Assembly (NCBI RefSeq): GCF_003946045.1
Contig: NZ_RHNW01000001.1
Coordinates: forward strand, 186,001-250,000
Direction of reading: 5' to 3'
Source: Levilactobacillus mulengensis
GTDB taxonomy: Bacteria > Bacillota > Bacilli > Lactobacillales > Lactobacillaceae
DNA length: 64,000 bases
Position numbers and translations under genes: made by a program
Shown here: in pieces, positions 9,001 through 16,412 of the stretch
Numbering within the stretch: the first letter of the stretch is position 1
How the letters are laid out: each line of letters opens with the position of its first letter
The notes under the pieces: model-generated
Told to the model about the DNA's origin: nothing
Database searches by the model: none
What the model saw: the letters and a program-made list of their open reading frames with translations, nothing else

Positions 9001-9390
9001 ATGGATCTCGCTATCTAGGGGCGCAATCAGGTCTAAATGACTCAGGTTAGTCGCCTGTTGGGTCAGGTCGACCGGGCCTTCTGCAACCTGGTAGGCCGTG
9101 GAGAGCTGCATCAACTGCTGATAACCGGTAAAGTCCTGGGCAATCAGGACCCAGTCGTGTGCCTGGGGGGCGTCACTGATACCCTGGGCGCTTAACGTGA
9201 GACCCAACAGCGGTTTGATTCCCGCTTGTTGGCAGGCGTTGTAAAAGGCCACGACCCCGTACATGACGTTATGGTCGGTGAGGGCTAAGGCCGAGTAACC
9301 CCGGTCCTTGGCCGTTTGAACCAGCGCGTCGATACGGTTCGTGCTCTGTAATAAACTGTAGGTGCTTAAGACTTGTAACGGTACAAACAT
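6007..9390 (-). CDS. dnaE: DNA polymerase III alpha subunit, DnaE type
   Basis: Error-prone-type replicative polymerase that extends RNA primers in Firmicutes. An upstream start is possible, but MFVPLQVLSTYSLLQST is the family N terminus and follows a GGGAG site, giving 1127 residues. The PHP domain begins with YSALALTDHNVMYG. The polymerase core holds the metal-binding MPDIDLDIPDNRR near residue 380, with GPGRGSAAGSLVAY just before it and later FNRSHAVAYSKLAFQ. A helix-hairpin-helix region and an OB fold with VVRGKVEQQRG close the protein. The last gene of its unit; a terminator separates it from clpB. Confidence 0.97.
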   Translation of the reverse strand: MFVPLQVLSTYSLLQSTNRIDALVQTAKDRGYSALALTDHNVMYGVVAFYNACQQAGIKPLLGLTLSAQGISDAPQAHDWVLIAQDFTGYQQLMQLSTAYQVAEGPVDLTQQATNLSHLDLIAPLDSEIHQLLAAGDVTAAERVVHQLQGLDPHLSLGISPEIPTATREALSNLAQATQVPLVALAPVEYLDRDDHFAVTVLRAIGAGATLTDPTAEQETLGTHWLRPAAEETARFAAAGLGDAVAATGELAAQTAVTLKFQQPQLPQFPTPDQQASQDYLREICQTGLKRRLAQNAITDSQPYQERLERELGVIHRMGFDDYFLIVWDVMNYAHQAHIQTGPGRGSAAGSLVAYVLAITEVDPLAYDLLFERFLNEERAQMPDIDLDIPDNRREQVLQYVHDKYGHTRVAQIITFGTLATKAALRDVGRVLGMPPYAMSDWSAAIPPKLHITLKEAYDQSQKLRNLVADSEKNRLLFETAQKLEGLPRHYSTHAAGIVLSQGPLTDLVPLQPGSEDLLMTQYPKDTVEAVGLLKMDFLGLRNLSILANTLALIKKQTGQALDLNQIDLNDTATLALFAQGETNGVFQFESSGIKRVLRQLKPDSFELVAAVNALYRPGPMENIDTFIRRKDGKERVTYAAPVLKPILGPTYGVLVYQEQVMQVASAMGGFTLGEADLLRRAMSKKKKQTMDAMQKKFVSGAQQLGYAPAVAEQVFAYMDRFANYGFNRSHAVAYSKLAFQLAYLKAHYPGPFYAALMNSVINVPVKTKAYLTEAKRHGVTVLPPDINDSTAYFNLQGDAVIFGLSSIKGVRRDFLREVLADRHENGPFKDLHQFLQRIDAKYRKTDLLNALVYAGAFDHFGHNRAELLAALPEFISTVELSGDNVELFAALAPKIKTVPDLDLMTKLTNEEAVLGAYLSGHPVAQYQALAQQLHATTISDLTVDARVVTILYVTKIRTIRTKRGEPMAFVTGSDETADVSVTIFPNQFRQVSTWLKTDQVIVVRGKVEQQRGLQIVADQVTLAEEMPVREQSAPQASSSPQPKQPTLPTGARWFIRVDLNHDDRSVARQLAQFLTSHAGQVPVIVYQPQTDTKRVLPQSQWLPEDAQLKAALEQLMGAGNVVLQNG

Positions 9391-9493
9391 CCCCGGGTCT
9401 CCCTTCTCTATCGTTTCGTTATCGCTATTATACCAGAAAAAATGCGGTAAATCGCGGGTAACGAACAAATGTTCGTGAATGGTGAAATCCAAC

Positions 9494-9530
9494 CAAAAAG
9501 GGACCCGGCCAATCGCGGTCGAGTCCCTTA
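9494..9530 (-). terminator. Terminator of clpB
   Basis: AAGGGAC...GTCCCTT stem followed by TTTGG on the minus strand, directly after the clpB stop. Confidence 0.8.
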
Positions 9531-9536
9531 AAACGC

Positions 9537-12149
9537 TTATTTACCAATGGTTTCCGTCTGAATCTCGTGGGTGAAGGTCAACTGGTCATCGGCCACGTCG
9601 ATGGTGATCAGGCTGTTCGTCGGAATCTCACCGGCAATCAGTTTTCGTGCCAATGGCGTTTCCACGTGCGTGGTGATGAACCGTTGCAGTGGCCGCGCCC
9701 CATAGGCTGGCAGGTACCCCTTCTGAGCAATCCAGGCCTGAGCCGCCGGTGTGATGGTCAGGTCCAACTGCTGTTCGTGCAGCCGAGTAGCCAGATGGGC
9801 GACCAATTTAACGACAATCTGTTGCACGTCGGCCAGTGACAGTGGCGTGAACATGATGGTCTCGTCGATGCGGTTCAAGAATTCCGGCCGGAAGTGGGCT
9901 TGTAGCAACTGGGCCACCTGCTTCTGGGCATCCCCACTGATGTGTCCCTGATCATCGGTCCCCTGTAACAGCAGGTCCGACCCCAGGTTAGAGGTCATGA
10001 TCAAAATGGTGTTCTTAAAGTCCACGGTCCGCCCCTGACTATCCGTCAAGCGCCCGTCGTCTAAGACCTGCAGCAACAGGTTAAAGACGTCCGGATGGGC
10101 CTTTTCCACTTCGTCAAACAACACGATGGTGTACGGGTTCCGCCGCACGGCCTCGGTCAGTTGGCCCCCTTCTTCGTAGCCGACATACCCGGGGGCCGCC
10201 CCGACTAACCGGGACACGGATTCCTTTTCCATGTACTCGGACATGTCGATGCGCACCATGTGGTCTTCACTATCAAAGAGGTTCTCGGCTAAGGCCTTGG
10301 CCAGTTCCGTCTTCCCGACCCCGGTTGGGCCCAAGAAGAGGAAGGAGCCCAGCGGCTTGGTTGGATCCTGTAGTCCGGCCCGGGAACGCAAGACGGCATC
10401 GGCGACGGCAGTAACGGCTTGGTCCTGACCCACGACCCGGTCGTGTAACCGGTCGGCCAGTTTCAACAGCTTCTCCCGTTCACCTTGGACCAGCTTGGTC
10501 ACGGGGATGCCGGTCATTCGACTCACGACCGCGGCAATCTCATTTTCCGTGACGGATTCGGAGACCAGCCAGTCTTGGCTCTGGTCCTGCTTTTCCAGGT
10601 CGGCCAGTTCCTTTTCCAAACGCGGAATCGTCCCGTGTTGGAGTTCGGCGGCCTTGTTCAGGTCGTAGGCGGACTCGGCGTTGGCTAAATCGCGTTTGGC
10701 CGTGTCGAGCGCAGTCTTCTTGTCACCCACGCTTTGGATGGCCGTCTTTTCCTGGTTCCAGCGGGCACTTAACTGGTCGACCTTTTCCTTCGTGTCGGCC
10801 AACTCTTTCGTCAGTTCCGCCAAACGCTGTTGCGAGGCCTCGTCGGTTTCCTGCTTCAACGCAGTCTGTTCGACCTGCATCCGCATCATTTGCCGGCGGG
10901 CCTGGTCTAATTCCGTTGGGGCCGAATTCATTTCCACCCGAATGGAAGCCGAGGCCTCGTCGACCAGGTCAATGGCCTTGTCGGGCAGGAACCGGTCAGT
11001 CAGGTAGCGGTCGGATAACTTGGCCGCCGCGATCAACGCGTTGTCGTGAATCTTGACGCCGTGGTGAATTTCAAAGCGTTCGCGGATGCCCCGCAGAATC
11101 GTGACGGTGTCCTCGACGCTGGGTTCGTTGACCAGCACGCGTTGGAACCGCCGGGCTAACGCCTTGTCCTGTTCCAAATACTGGCGGTATTCATCCAGCG
11201 TGGTGGCCCCAATCAGGTGGAGTTCACCGCGGGCCAGCATCGGCTTCAACAGGTTGCCGGCGTCCATGCTGCCCTCGGCCTTCCCCGCACCCACGATGTT
11301 GTGGATTTCATCGATGAACATGATGATCTGACCTTCGCTCTTGGTGACTTCCTTCAAGACGGCCTTCAGGCGTTCCTCAAATTCGCCCCGGTACTTGGCT
11401 CCGGCAATCAGGGCCCCCATGTCCAGGGAGAAAATCGTCTTGTCCTTTAAATTATCGGGGACATCCCCGCGGACAATTCGTTGGGCCAAGCCTTCCACGA
11501 TGGCCGTCTTCCCGACCCCGGCTTCCCCAATCAGAACGGGGTTGTTCTTGGTCTTACGCGACAGGATCCGAATCACCGATAGGATTTCTTCATCCCGGCC
11601 AATGATCGGGTCGATCTTGCCACTGCGCATGGCCTTGACGAGGTCGGTCCCGTACTTCTCTAAGGCCTTGTACTGGTCTTCTTGGTTCTTAGACGTCACA
11701 CGTTCGCCGCTACGCATCTTATCAACGGCATTCTTGACCATCTGTTGCGTGATGCCCTGGCTCTTCAGGTAGTCCGTCAGGCTTTCCCCACCGAGTTGCA
11801 TCAGCGCAATCACGACCACGTCCACGGCCATGAAGTCGTCGTGATAGCTATCCTTCACGGTATCCGCGCGTTGCAAAAGGTCGGTCAGGTTGCGAGAAAA
11901 TTCCTGGCCGTACTGCACGCCACTCCCGGAAACCGTACTGATACTGTCTAGTTCGCGGTCCAATTCTTGATCCAAGGCCGTGATATCGACCCCAGCCGAC
12001 GCTAAGATCTCACGTCCCAGCTCACCGGGTTGCGTTAAAAACTTAAAGAGATGGGCCACGGTAACCTGTTGGTGCTTGCGGGTCATGGCGATCCGTTGCG
12101 CCTCCGTTAAGGCATCGGTTAAGGCTTGCGTCATTTTTTCTGGATTCAT
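9537..12149 (-). CDS. clpB: ATP-dependent chaperone ClpB
   Basis: 870-residue Hsp100 disaggregase that with DnaK rescues aggregated proteins. Domains in order: N-terminal Clp repeat domain (1-150), AAA1 with [13 protein letters not shown] and FIDEIHN, the M-domain coiled coil (about 405-525, rich in K, E and Q heptads), AAA2 with [13 protein letters not shown] and LFDEVEKAH, and the small C-terminal domain with YGARPLQR. Full length for ClpB rather than ClpC or ClpE because of the long coiled coil. Start ATG with GAGGAGG upstream. A CtsR box and promoter lie at 12289-12343, so heat-shock control by CtsR is expected. Confidence 0.98.
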   Translation of the reverse strand: MNPEKMTQALTDALTEAQRIAMTRKHQQVTVAHLFKFLTQPGELGREILASAGVDITALDQELDRELDSISTVSGSGVQYGQEFSRNLTDLLQRADTVKDSYHDDFMAVDVVVIALMQLGGESLTDYLKSQGITQQMVKNAVDKMRSGERVTSKNQEDQYKALEKYGTDLVKAMRSGKIDPIIGRDEEILSVIRILSRKTKNNPVLIGEAGVGKTAIVEGLAQRIVRGDVPDNLKDKTIFSLDMGALIAGAKYRGEFEERLKAVLKEVTKSEGQIIMFIDEIHNIVGAGKAEGSMDAGNLLKPMLARGELHLIGATTLDEYRQYLEQDKALARRFQRVLVNEPSVEDTVTILRGIRERFEIHHGVKIHDNALIAAAKLSDRYLTDRFLPDKAIDLVDEASASIRVEMNSAPTELDQARRQMMRMQVEQTALKQETDEASQQRLAELTKELADTKEKVDQLSARWNQEKTAIQSVGDKKTALDTAKRDLANAESAYDLNKAAELQHGTIPRLEKELADLEKQDQSQDWLVSESVTENEIAAVVSRMTGIPVTKLVQGEREKLLKLADRLHDRVVGQDQAVTAVADAVLRSRAGLQDPTKPLGSFLFLGPTGVGKTELAKALAENLFDSEDHMVRIDMSEYMEKESVSRLVGAAPGYVGYEEGGQLTEAVRRNPYTIVLFDEVEKAHPDVFNLLLQVLDDGRLTDSQGRTVDFKNTILIMTSNLGSDLLLQGTDDQGHISGDAQKQVAQLLQAHFRPEFLNRIDETIMFTPLSLADVQQIVVKLVAHLATRLHEQQLDLTITPAAQAWIAQKGYLPAYGARPLQRFITTHVETPLARKLIAGEIPTNSLITIDVADDQLTFTHEIQTETIGK

Positions 12150-12250
12150 TGCATGTCCTCCTCATGGATTTAATCATTAATTAGATTTTATTGGTCGTTA
12201 TTAACTTAAACTTTCTATTTTCCCCGTGTCTAACTGCTTTTCACGGGTCG

Positions 12251-12279
12251 AAAAAAGAGGCAACCCTTAGGTCAACCTC
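12251..12279 (-). terminator. Hairpin with U6 tract between pepT and clpB
   Basis: GAGG-GACC stem-loop followed by six T residues on the minus strand. It looks like the pepT terminator, but it also lies at the very 5' end of the transcript predicted from the CtsR-controlled clpB promoter just upstream. Confidence 0.7.
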
Positions 12280-12288
12280 CATTTTTCA

Positions 12289-12316
12289 CTCATATTCTAA
12301 CTGATTTTAGCGTCAA
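12289..12316 (-). promoter_or_regulatory. Probable clpB promoter
   Basis: TTGACG at 12311-12316, 16-base spacer, TATGAG at 12289-12294 on the minus strand, just downstream of the CtsR box. Confidence 0.5.
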
Positions 12317-12326
12317 ATCAAAATAA

Positions 12327-12343
12327 TTTGACCTATTTTGACC
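12327..12343 (-). promoter_or_regulatory. CtsR operator
   Basis: GGTCAAA-ATA-GGTCAAA on the minus strand, an exact match to the tandem heptad recognised by the heat-shock repressor CtsR. It overlaps the upstream edge of the clpB promoter and starts eight bases past the pepT stop codon. Confidence 0.9.
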
Positions 12344-12350
12344 AATTAAT

Positions 12351-13592
12351 TTATGCCTGTGCTTCGGCGAGTTGGGCAATCTTGATGATCACGTCGGTTG
12401 CTTTTTCCATGGTCTGTTCGGAAACGTATTCGAACCGGCCGTGCATGTTTTCCCCACCGGCAAACAGGTTAGGCGTTGGCAGACCCATGAAGGAGATCTT
12501 GGACCCATCAGTCCCCCCACGAACAGGGAAGATCAGTGGCTTGATGTCCAATTCTTCTAAGGCTTGCTTAGCCAGGTCAACGACGGTCATGTCCTTCTCG
12601 ATGACTTCGCGCATGTTGTAGTATTGGTCCTTGATGGTCACAGCCACGCGGTCGGAACCGTAAGCCTTGTTCAATTGGTCAGCGACCCCTTGGAACAGCT
12701 TCTTGCGGTCTTCAAAGATCTGACGGTCGTGGTCCCGGATGATGTAGCTCAGGTGGGCAGAATCAACGGTCCCCTCCATGCTGTAGAGGTGGAAGAAGCC
12801 TTCGCGACCCTCCGTGTTTTCTGGCCGGTCGTGTTCTGGCAGCATTGCGTGAAAGTCCATGGCAACTTGTGAGGCGTTGACCATGACCCCTTTAGCTTCG
12901 GCCGGGTGCACGTTGGTCCCCGTGATTTCGACCTGGGCATCAGCGGCGTTAAAGGTTTCGTATTCCAATTGGCCTAAGGGACCCCCATCGACCGTGTAGG
13001 CGATGTCGGCACCGAAGTCCTTGACGTCAAAGTGGTCGGCCCCGGTCCCAATTTCTTCATCGGGTCCCAAGCCAATTTCAATTTCGCCGTGCTTGATTTC
13101 TGGGTGCGCCAACAGGTATTCGGCGGATGCCATGATTTCAGCAACCCCGGACTTGTCGTCGGCACCCAACAAGGTACTGCCGTCAGTCGTGATCAGCGTG
13201 TCGCCCTGGTAGTTTTTTAAATTAGGGAAGACGGCTGGGTCCAACGTGTACTTGCCCGCGTCGTCCAACTTGATGACGGAGTGGCCATCGTAGTTTTCAA
13301 CGAACTGGGGGTTGATGTCAACACTGTTGAAGTCCGCCGTGTCAAAGTGGGAAATGAACCCAAGTTTTTTCACCTGCTTGTCCGTGTTCGCGGGTAAGGT
13401 GGCGTAAACGTAACTGGATTGCGCGTTGATGTGCACATTGCTTAAGCCAATGGCCTTCAAGTCCGCAACCAAGCCTTCAGCGAATTTGGTCAACCGTTCG
13501 TTGGACGGAACGGTCGTCGCGTTGGGTGTGGAGCGGGTGTTGATCTTCACGTATTTCAGAAACCGGGGAATCAAATTTTCATACTTTGCCAA
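12351..13592 (-). CDS. pepT: Peptidase T (tripeptidase)
   Basis: 413-residue zinc aminotripeptidase of the M20 family that releases N-terminal residues from tripeptides in the cytoplasm. Metal-ligand motifs are visible: ISHFDTAD (about residue 80), [11 protein letters not shown] (about 143), [14 protein letters not shown] (about 177) and [19 protein letters not shown] near 380. The start is an unusual TTG, supported by AGGAG nine bases upstream and the normal N terminus [17 protein letters not shown]. Encoded alone between yqfO and clpB. Confidence 0.96.
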   Translation of the reverse strand: MAKYENLIPRFLKYVKINTRSTPNATTVPSNERLTKFAEGLVADLKAIGLSNVHINAQSSYVYATLPANTDKQVKKLGFISHFDTADFNSVDINPQFVENYDGHSVIKLDDAGKYTLDPAVFPNLKNYQGDTLITTDGSTLLGADDKSGVAEIMASAEYLLAHPEIKHGEIEIGLGPDEEIGTGADHFDVKDFGADIAYTVDGGPLGQLEYETFNAADAQVEITGTNVHPAEAKGVMVNASQVAMDFHAMLPEHDRPENTEGREGFFHLYSMEGTVDSAHLSYIIRDHDRQIFEDRKKLFQGVADQLNKAYGSDRVAVTIKDQYYNMREVIEKDMTVVDLAKQALEELDIKPLIFPVRGGTDGSKISFMGLPTPNLFAGGENMHGRFEYVSEQTMEKATDVIIKIAQLAEAQA

Positions 13593-13648
13593 AATAAATC
13601 ACTCCTCAATTAAGTTAACTTACCATTTCAGTGTACGCGTTTTCTGGC

Positions 13649-14455
13649 CTAAAGAAAAGTAAACGGGTCAGTATTTAACATAGAGGCCTGGACCGTGATC
13701 GGCCAGTCATTCTCCTGCGCCCACTCTTGGAAAAGTTGGGTCAGGTGGGGCTTACAGATGCTTTCGATATGGTGCCCGGGGTCAATGACGTTCAGCCCCG
13801 CTGCCAGCATGTCATGGCCGGGATGGTACGAAATGTCGCCGGTCACGTAGGCATCGGCGCCCTTGGCCAACGCCGCCTGATAGAACGGCCCACCGGAACC
13901 GCCTAAAACGGCGACCCGTTTGACCGGGGCATCCGGTGTGCGGCTAATGACCCGCAGGCCACCGACGTGAAAGACTTCCTTGCAGTACTGGGTGAACTCG
14001 ACGACCGTCATGGTCTGAGCCAGGTCACCGATACGGCCCATCATGATGTCCGGCGTAGCGGTACTGCCATTGCTGGGCACCAGGCCGGTGGTGTCCTGTA
14101 GCTTCAGGGCCGCTGCCAACCAGTCATTCATGCCACCGGGGGCGCTGTCCAAATTGGTATGGGCACCGTACACCGTGATGTCGTGCTTTAGCAGCGTGGC
14201 GTACATCTGGTTTTGGGGCACGCTCAGGTCCAGGTTCTTGGCCGGATGAAACATCATGGGGTGATGGGCAAAGATAAAGTCTGCACCCTGGCGAATCGCC
14301 TCATCGACCACCTCGGGCCGCACATCCAGTGTGACCAATACCTTGTGGACCGGGGCATCCAGACTACCGAGTTGCAGACCGACCGGATCACCCGGTTCCG
14401 CCCATGTCTTGGGAGCAAATTGTTCAAATCGTTCGACTAACTCACGCACCAACAC
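13649..14455 (-). CDS. Nif3/YqfO-like dinuclear metal-binding protein
   Basis: Nif3-like protein (GTP cyclohydrolase I type 2 fold) of unknown function. Family motifs are present: ADFIFAHHPMMFHP with two metal-binding histidines near residue 65, YGAHTNLDSAPGGMND near 98, and C-terminal DISYHPGHDM and DPGHHIES. The ATG at 14479 would give an odd N terminus; a GTG at 14455 follows AAGGAGG by nine bases and yields MLVRELVERFEQ, so it is preferred. It overlaps trmK by 14 bases; the two are a conserved pair in Firmicutes. Confidence 0.9.
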   Translation of the reverse strand: MLVRELVERFEQFAPKTWAEPGDPVGLQLGSLDAPVHKVLVTLDVRPEVVDEAIRQGADFIFAHHPMMFHPAKNLDLSVPQNQMYATLLKHDITVYGAHTNLDSAPGGMNDWLAAALKLQDTTGLVPSNGSTATPDIMMGRIGDLAQTMTVVEFTQYCKEVFHVGGLRVISRTPDAPVKRVAVLGGSGGPFYQAALAKGADAYVTGDISYHPGHDMLAAGLNVIDPGHHIESICKPHLTQLFQEWAQENDWPITVQASMLNTDPFTFL

Positions 14456-15149
14456 GTTGCAAGACCTCCTTGATTTCACTGATTTTAGCTTTAAGTGCGG
14501 CCACCTTTTCCGCGGGCACCGCGTTAGCGGACTCGACCTGTTGCAAGACGGCTTCAGTCCGGGCGAGCTCGCGTTGCCATTTCGCCACGAAGACGGGACT
14601 GTGGTCGGCTAACAAATATGGCCCAAAGTGCAGGTCTTCTTCACCATACTGGGTCGGGTTTTCCTGCCGGTCGGCAACTAGAATCTCGTAGTCGTGGCCG
14701 TCCTCACTGACCAGGTTCTCGGTGACCAGTTGAAAGCCGTGGGTCATCAAGAATTGGCGGACGTTAGCCTCGCCCACGTTGGGCTGTAAGATCAGGCGCT
14801 GCACCCCGGCCAAACGGTCGAAGTCCTGTGTCAAGATTTGGGTGATCAGCGTGCCACCCATCCCGGCAATCGCCACCGTGTCGATGTGGTCGGTGGGCTC
14901 GATGGCCTGAAGCCCATTGGCCAGGCGGGCCGTAATTTGGTCGCTCAGGTTTTCCTTGTGAATTTCGTGTTCAGCGTTCTTAAACGGGCCAGGCACAACT
15001 TCACCAGCAACTCCGCTGGTAATGACGCCCCGTTTGGCCAGGTTGACTGGTAAATAGGCGTGGTCGGTGCCGATATCGGCGAGGCGCGCGCCCTGTGGGA
15101 CATAGCTGGCAACTGTGGCCAGGCGTTGTGAAAGATGGTCTGCATCCAT
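14442..15149 (-). CDS. trmK: tRNA (adenine(22)-N(1))-methyltransferase TrmK
   Basis: 235-residue SAM-dependent methyltransferase that makes m1A22 in tRNA. The N-terminal Rossmann fold has ADIGTDHAYLPVNL (SAM-binding) near residue 24, AGMGGTLI near 95 and LQPN near 121; the C-terminal part is the coiled coil typical of the family (residues 190-235). Start ATG with AAAGGAAG upstream. Usually directly follows rpoD; here a 5.7 kb stretch of accessory genes separates them. Confidence 0.94.
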   Translation of the reverse strand: MDADHLSQRLATVASYVPQGARLADIGTDHAYLPVNLAKRGVITSGVAGEVVPGPFKNAEHEIHKENLSDQITARLANGLQAIEPTDHIDTVAIAGMGGTLITQILTQDFDRLAGVQRLILQPNVGEANVRQFLMTHGFQLVTENLVSEDGHDYEILVADRQENPTQYGEEDLHFGPYLLADHSPVFVAKWQRELARTEAVLQQVESANAVPAEKVAALKAKISEIKEVLQRVGA

Positions 15150-15281
15150 GGGGTAATCTTCCTTTCTGTGACGGGGCCGCCGTGGGACTGGGTGGCGGCA
15201 CCCGTGAATTCCTTCTTAAGTATAAGCTACCAGCCGGCAATTGAATAGCCGGAATTGCTGGGTTGGCGTTTCAATTGTCAC

Positions 15282-15329
15282 CTGCGGCTGCCAGGGGCTA
15301 CGCCTGCTATGGGGCCGGTTCCAGCCTGT
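15282..15329 (+). repeat. Dispersed hairpin element, partial copy
   Basis: GCCTGCTATGGGGCCGGTTC followed by CAGCCTG matches the 5' third of the complete copy that begins 28 bases after it. Probably a truncated older copy. Confidence 0.6.
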
Positions 15330-15356
15330 TGCCAGTTAAAAATCAACGTGACTTAC

Positions 15357-15540
15357 CGTTCCCGGCGGTGGGTTCAAGCCGCCCTGCTGTGGGGCCGGTT
15401 CCAGCCTAAGAGGCGGGCTTCCACCTCGCCTTTGAGCCAAAGGGCGGTCTCAAAGGTCGTCCCATGCTCTAGACTGAGAAGACCGCTCAGTCAAGACCAT
15501 CGACACAGCTGGTCGGCTTGACCCACCTCTGGTCACTCAC
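15357..15540 (+). repeat. Dispersed hairpin element, copy A (full length)
   Basis: About 184 bases that can fold into one closed multi-branch structure. The outer stem pairs GGTGGGTTCAAGCCG with CGGCTTGACCCACC; inside are GCTGTGGGG, the conserved CGGTTCCAGCC and CCACCTCGCC, a hairpin CTTTGAG...CTCAAAG and a hairpin GACTGAG...CTCAGTC. Copy B at 45470 has the same layout with different but still pairing stem bases. It lies on the strand opposite to its neighbours. Confidence 0.8.
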
Positions 15541-15695
15541 ATGGTATTTTTAACTAACAGTTAGCTTAGTGCCCAGCAATTTTCAGTGGTTCATCCCCAT
15601 CAACCTGCCTATTTGTATGCTACTTTTCTAGCTAACAATGATCACCTCAAGCGCTAAATAGCAGTGGCGTGGCACAGACATGGAAAGGTATCGCT

Positions 15696-15731
15696 CAAAA
15701 AAATCGCCTAATCTCAAAGATCAGACAATTT
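15696..15731 (-). terminator. Terminator of the secreted small protein gene
   Basis: Eleven-pair stem (AATTGTCTGATC with GATTAGGCGATT) followed by seven T residues on the minus strand. Nothing else is recognised in 15541-15695. Confidence 0.8.
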
Positions 15732-15776
15732 TACAAAAGGAGCTACCAATTACTGACAGGGGACCATGATTTATCG

Positions 15777-16241
15777 CTACTTAATTTTTGTCATTCTTTC
15801 CAATTTAGAAAAGGATGGATTGGTATGACCCTTGTACATTGAACCAGCACTAACGTAGAGCACTCTTTTACTGTTCTTTTTAATTTTAATTGCGGGATAT
15901 GATTTTGCTGACTTGCTGAATTTTCCTCTAACAAGGTAATGGTTTCCCTTCTTAGTGTATCGACACTTTGAAAGATTCAGGTTGTATTGTGCGCCTTCGA
16001 AGTGAATCGTTGACTTGTATGTCCTAATCCCCTCATATCGACGAAGATTGGAATTCTTGACCTTTTTCCCGCCATAATTAAAGTATTTTGGTCCAAGTTT
16101 GGTTCTATAAAAGCTATGCTTCAGAAAAGACGGAACGCCCTCGTGCCAAGTGGCAGCTTGTGCGTTCGTGTTCATAGAAAAAAGTGAACATGATAGTCCA
16201 ACGATAGCAAAAGAACCAAGTGCGATTTTTTTGATATTCAT
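15777..16241 (-). CDS. Small secreted protein of unknown function
   Basis: 154 residues. MNIKKIALGSFAIVGLSCSL is a typical signal peptide ending at a probable AQA-A signal peptidase I site near residue 29. The mature protein is strongly basic, rich in K, R, Y and S, with alternating polar and aromatic residues that suggest a small beta-rich extracellular domain; I do not recognise the family. The start is the second ATG because GAGGAGG lies in front of it. The DNA is AT-richer than its neighbours, and a terminator follows, so it is an independent, probably acquired gene. It could be a surface or cell-envelope protein. Confidence 0.75.
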   Translation of the reverse strand: MNIKKIALGSFAIVGLSCSLFSMNTNAQAATWHEGVPSFLKHSFYRTKLGPKYFNYGGKKVKNSNLRRYEGIRTYKSTIHFEGAQYNLNLSKCRYTKKGNHYLVRGKFSKSAKSYPAIKIKKNSKRVLYVSAGSMYKGHTNPSFSKLERMTKIK

Positions 16242-16342
16242 GATGACCCTCCTCAACAATATTGAGACACAACCATTTTATCATTAACGCCAAGCAATCG
16301 CGATAGCCTCAGTAAAAGGCTCATCCCCCCATCCATACTACC

Positions 16343-16386
16343 AAAAAGGCGTCCGCCATCCCCATTTCAGGGACGACGAACGCCTT
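16343..16386 (-). terminator. Terminator of the MMPL gene
   Basis: AAGGCGT...ACGCCTT stem with a U tract on the minus strand, 27 bases beyond the stop codon of the MMPL gene. Confidence 0.85.
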
Positions 16387-16412
16387 CAAATTTATTTCGT
16401 TAAAGCTTAAAT

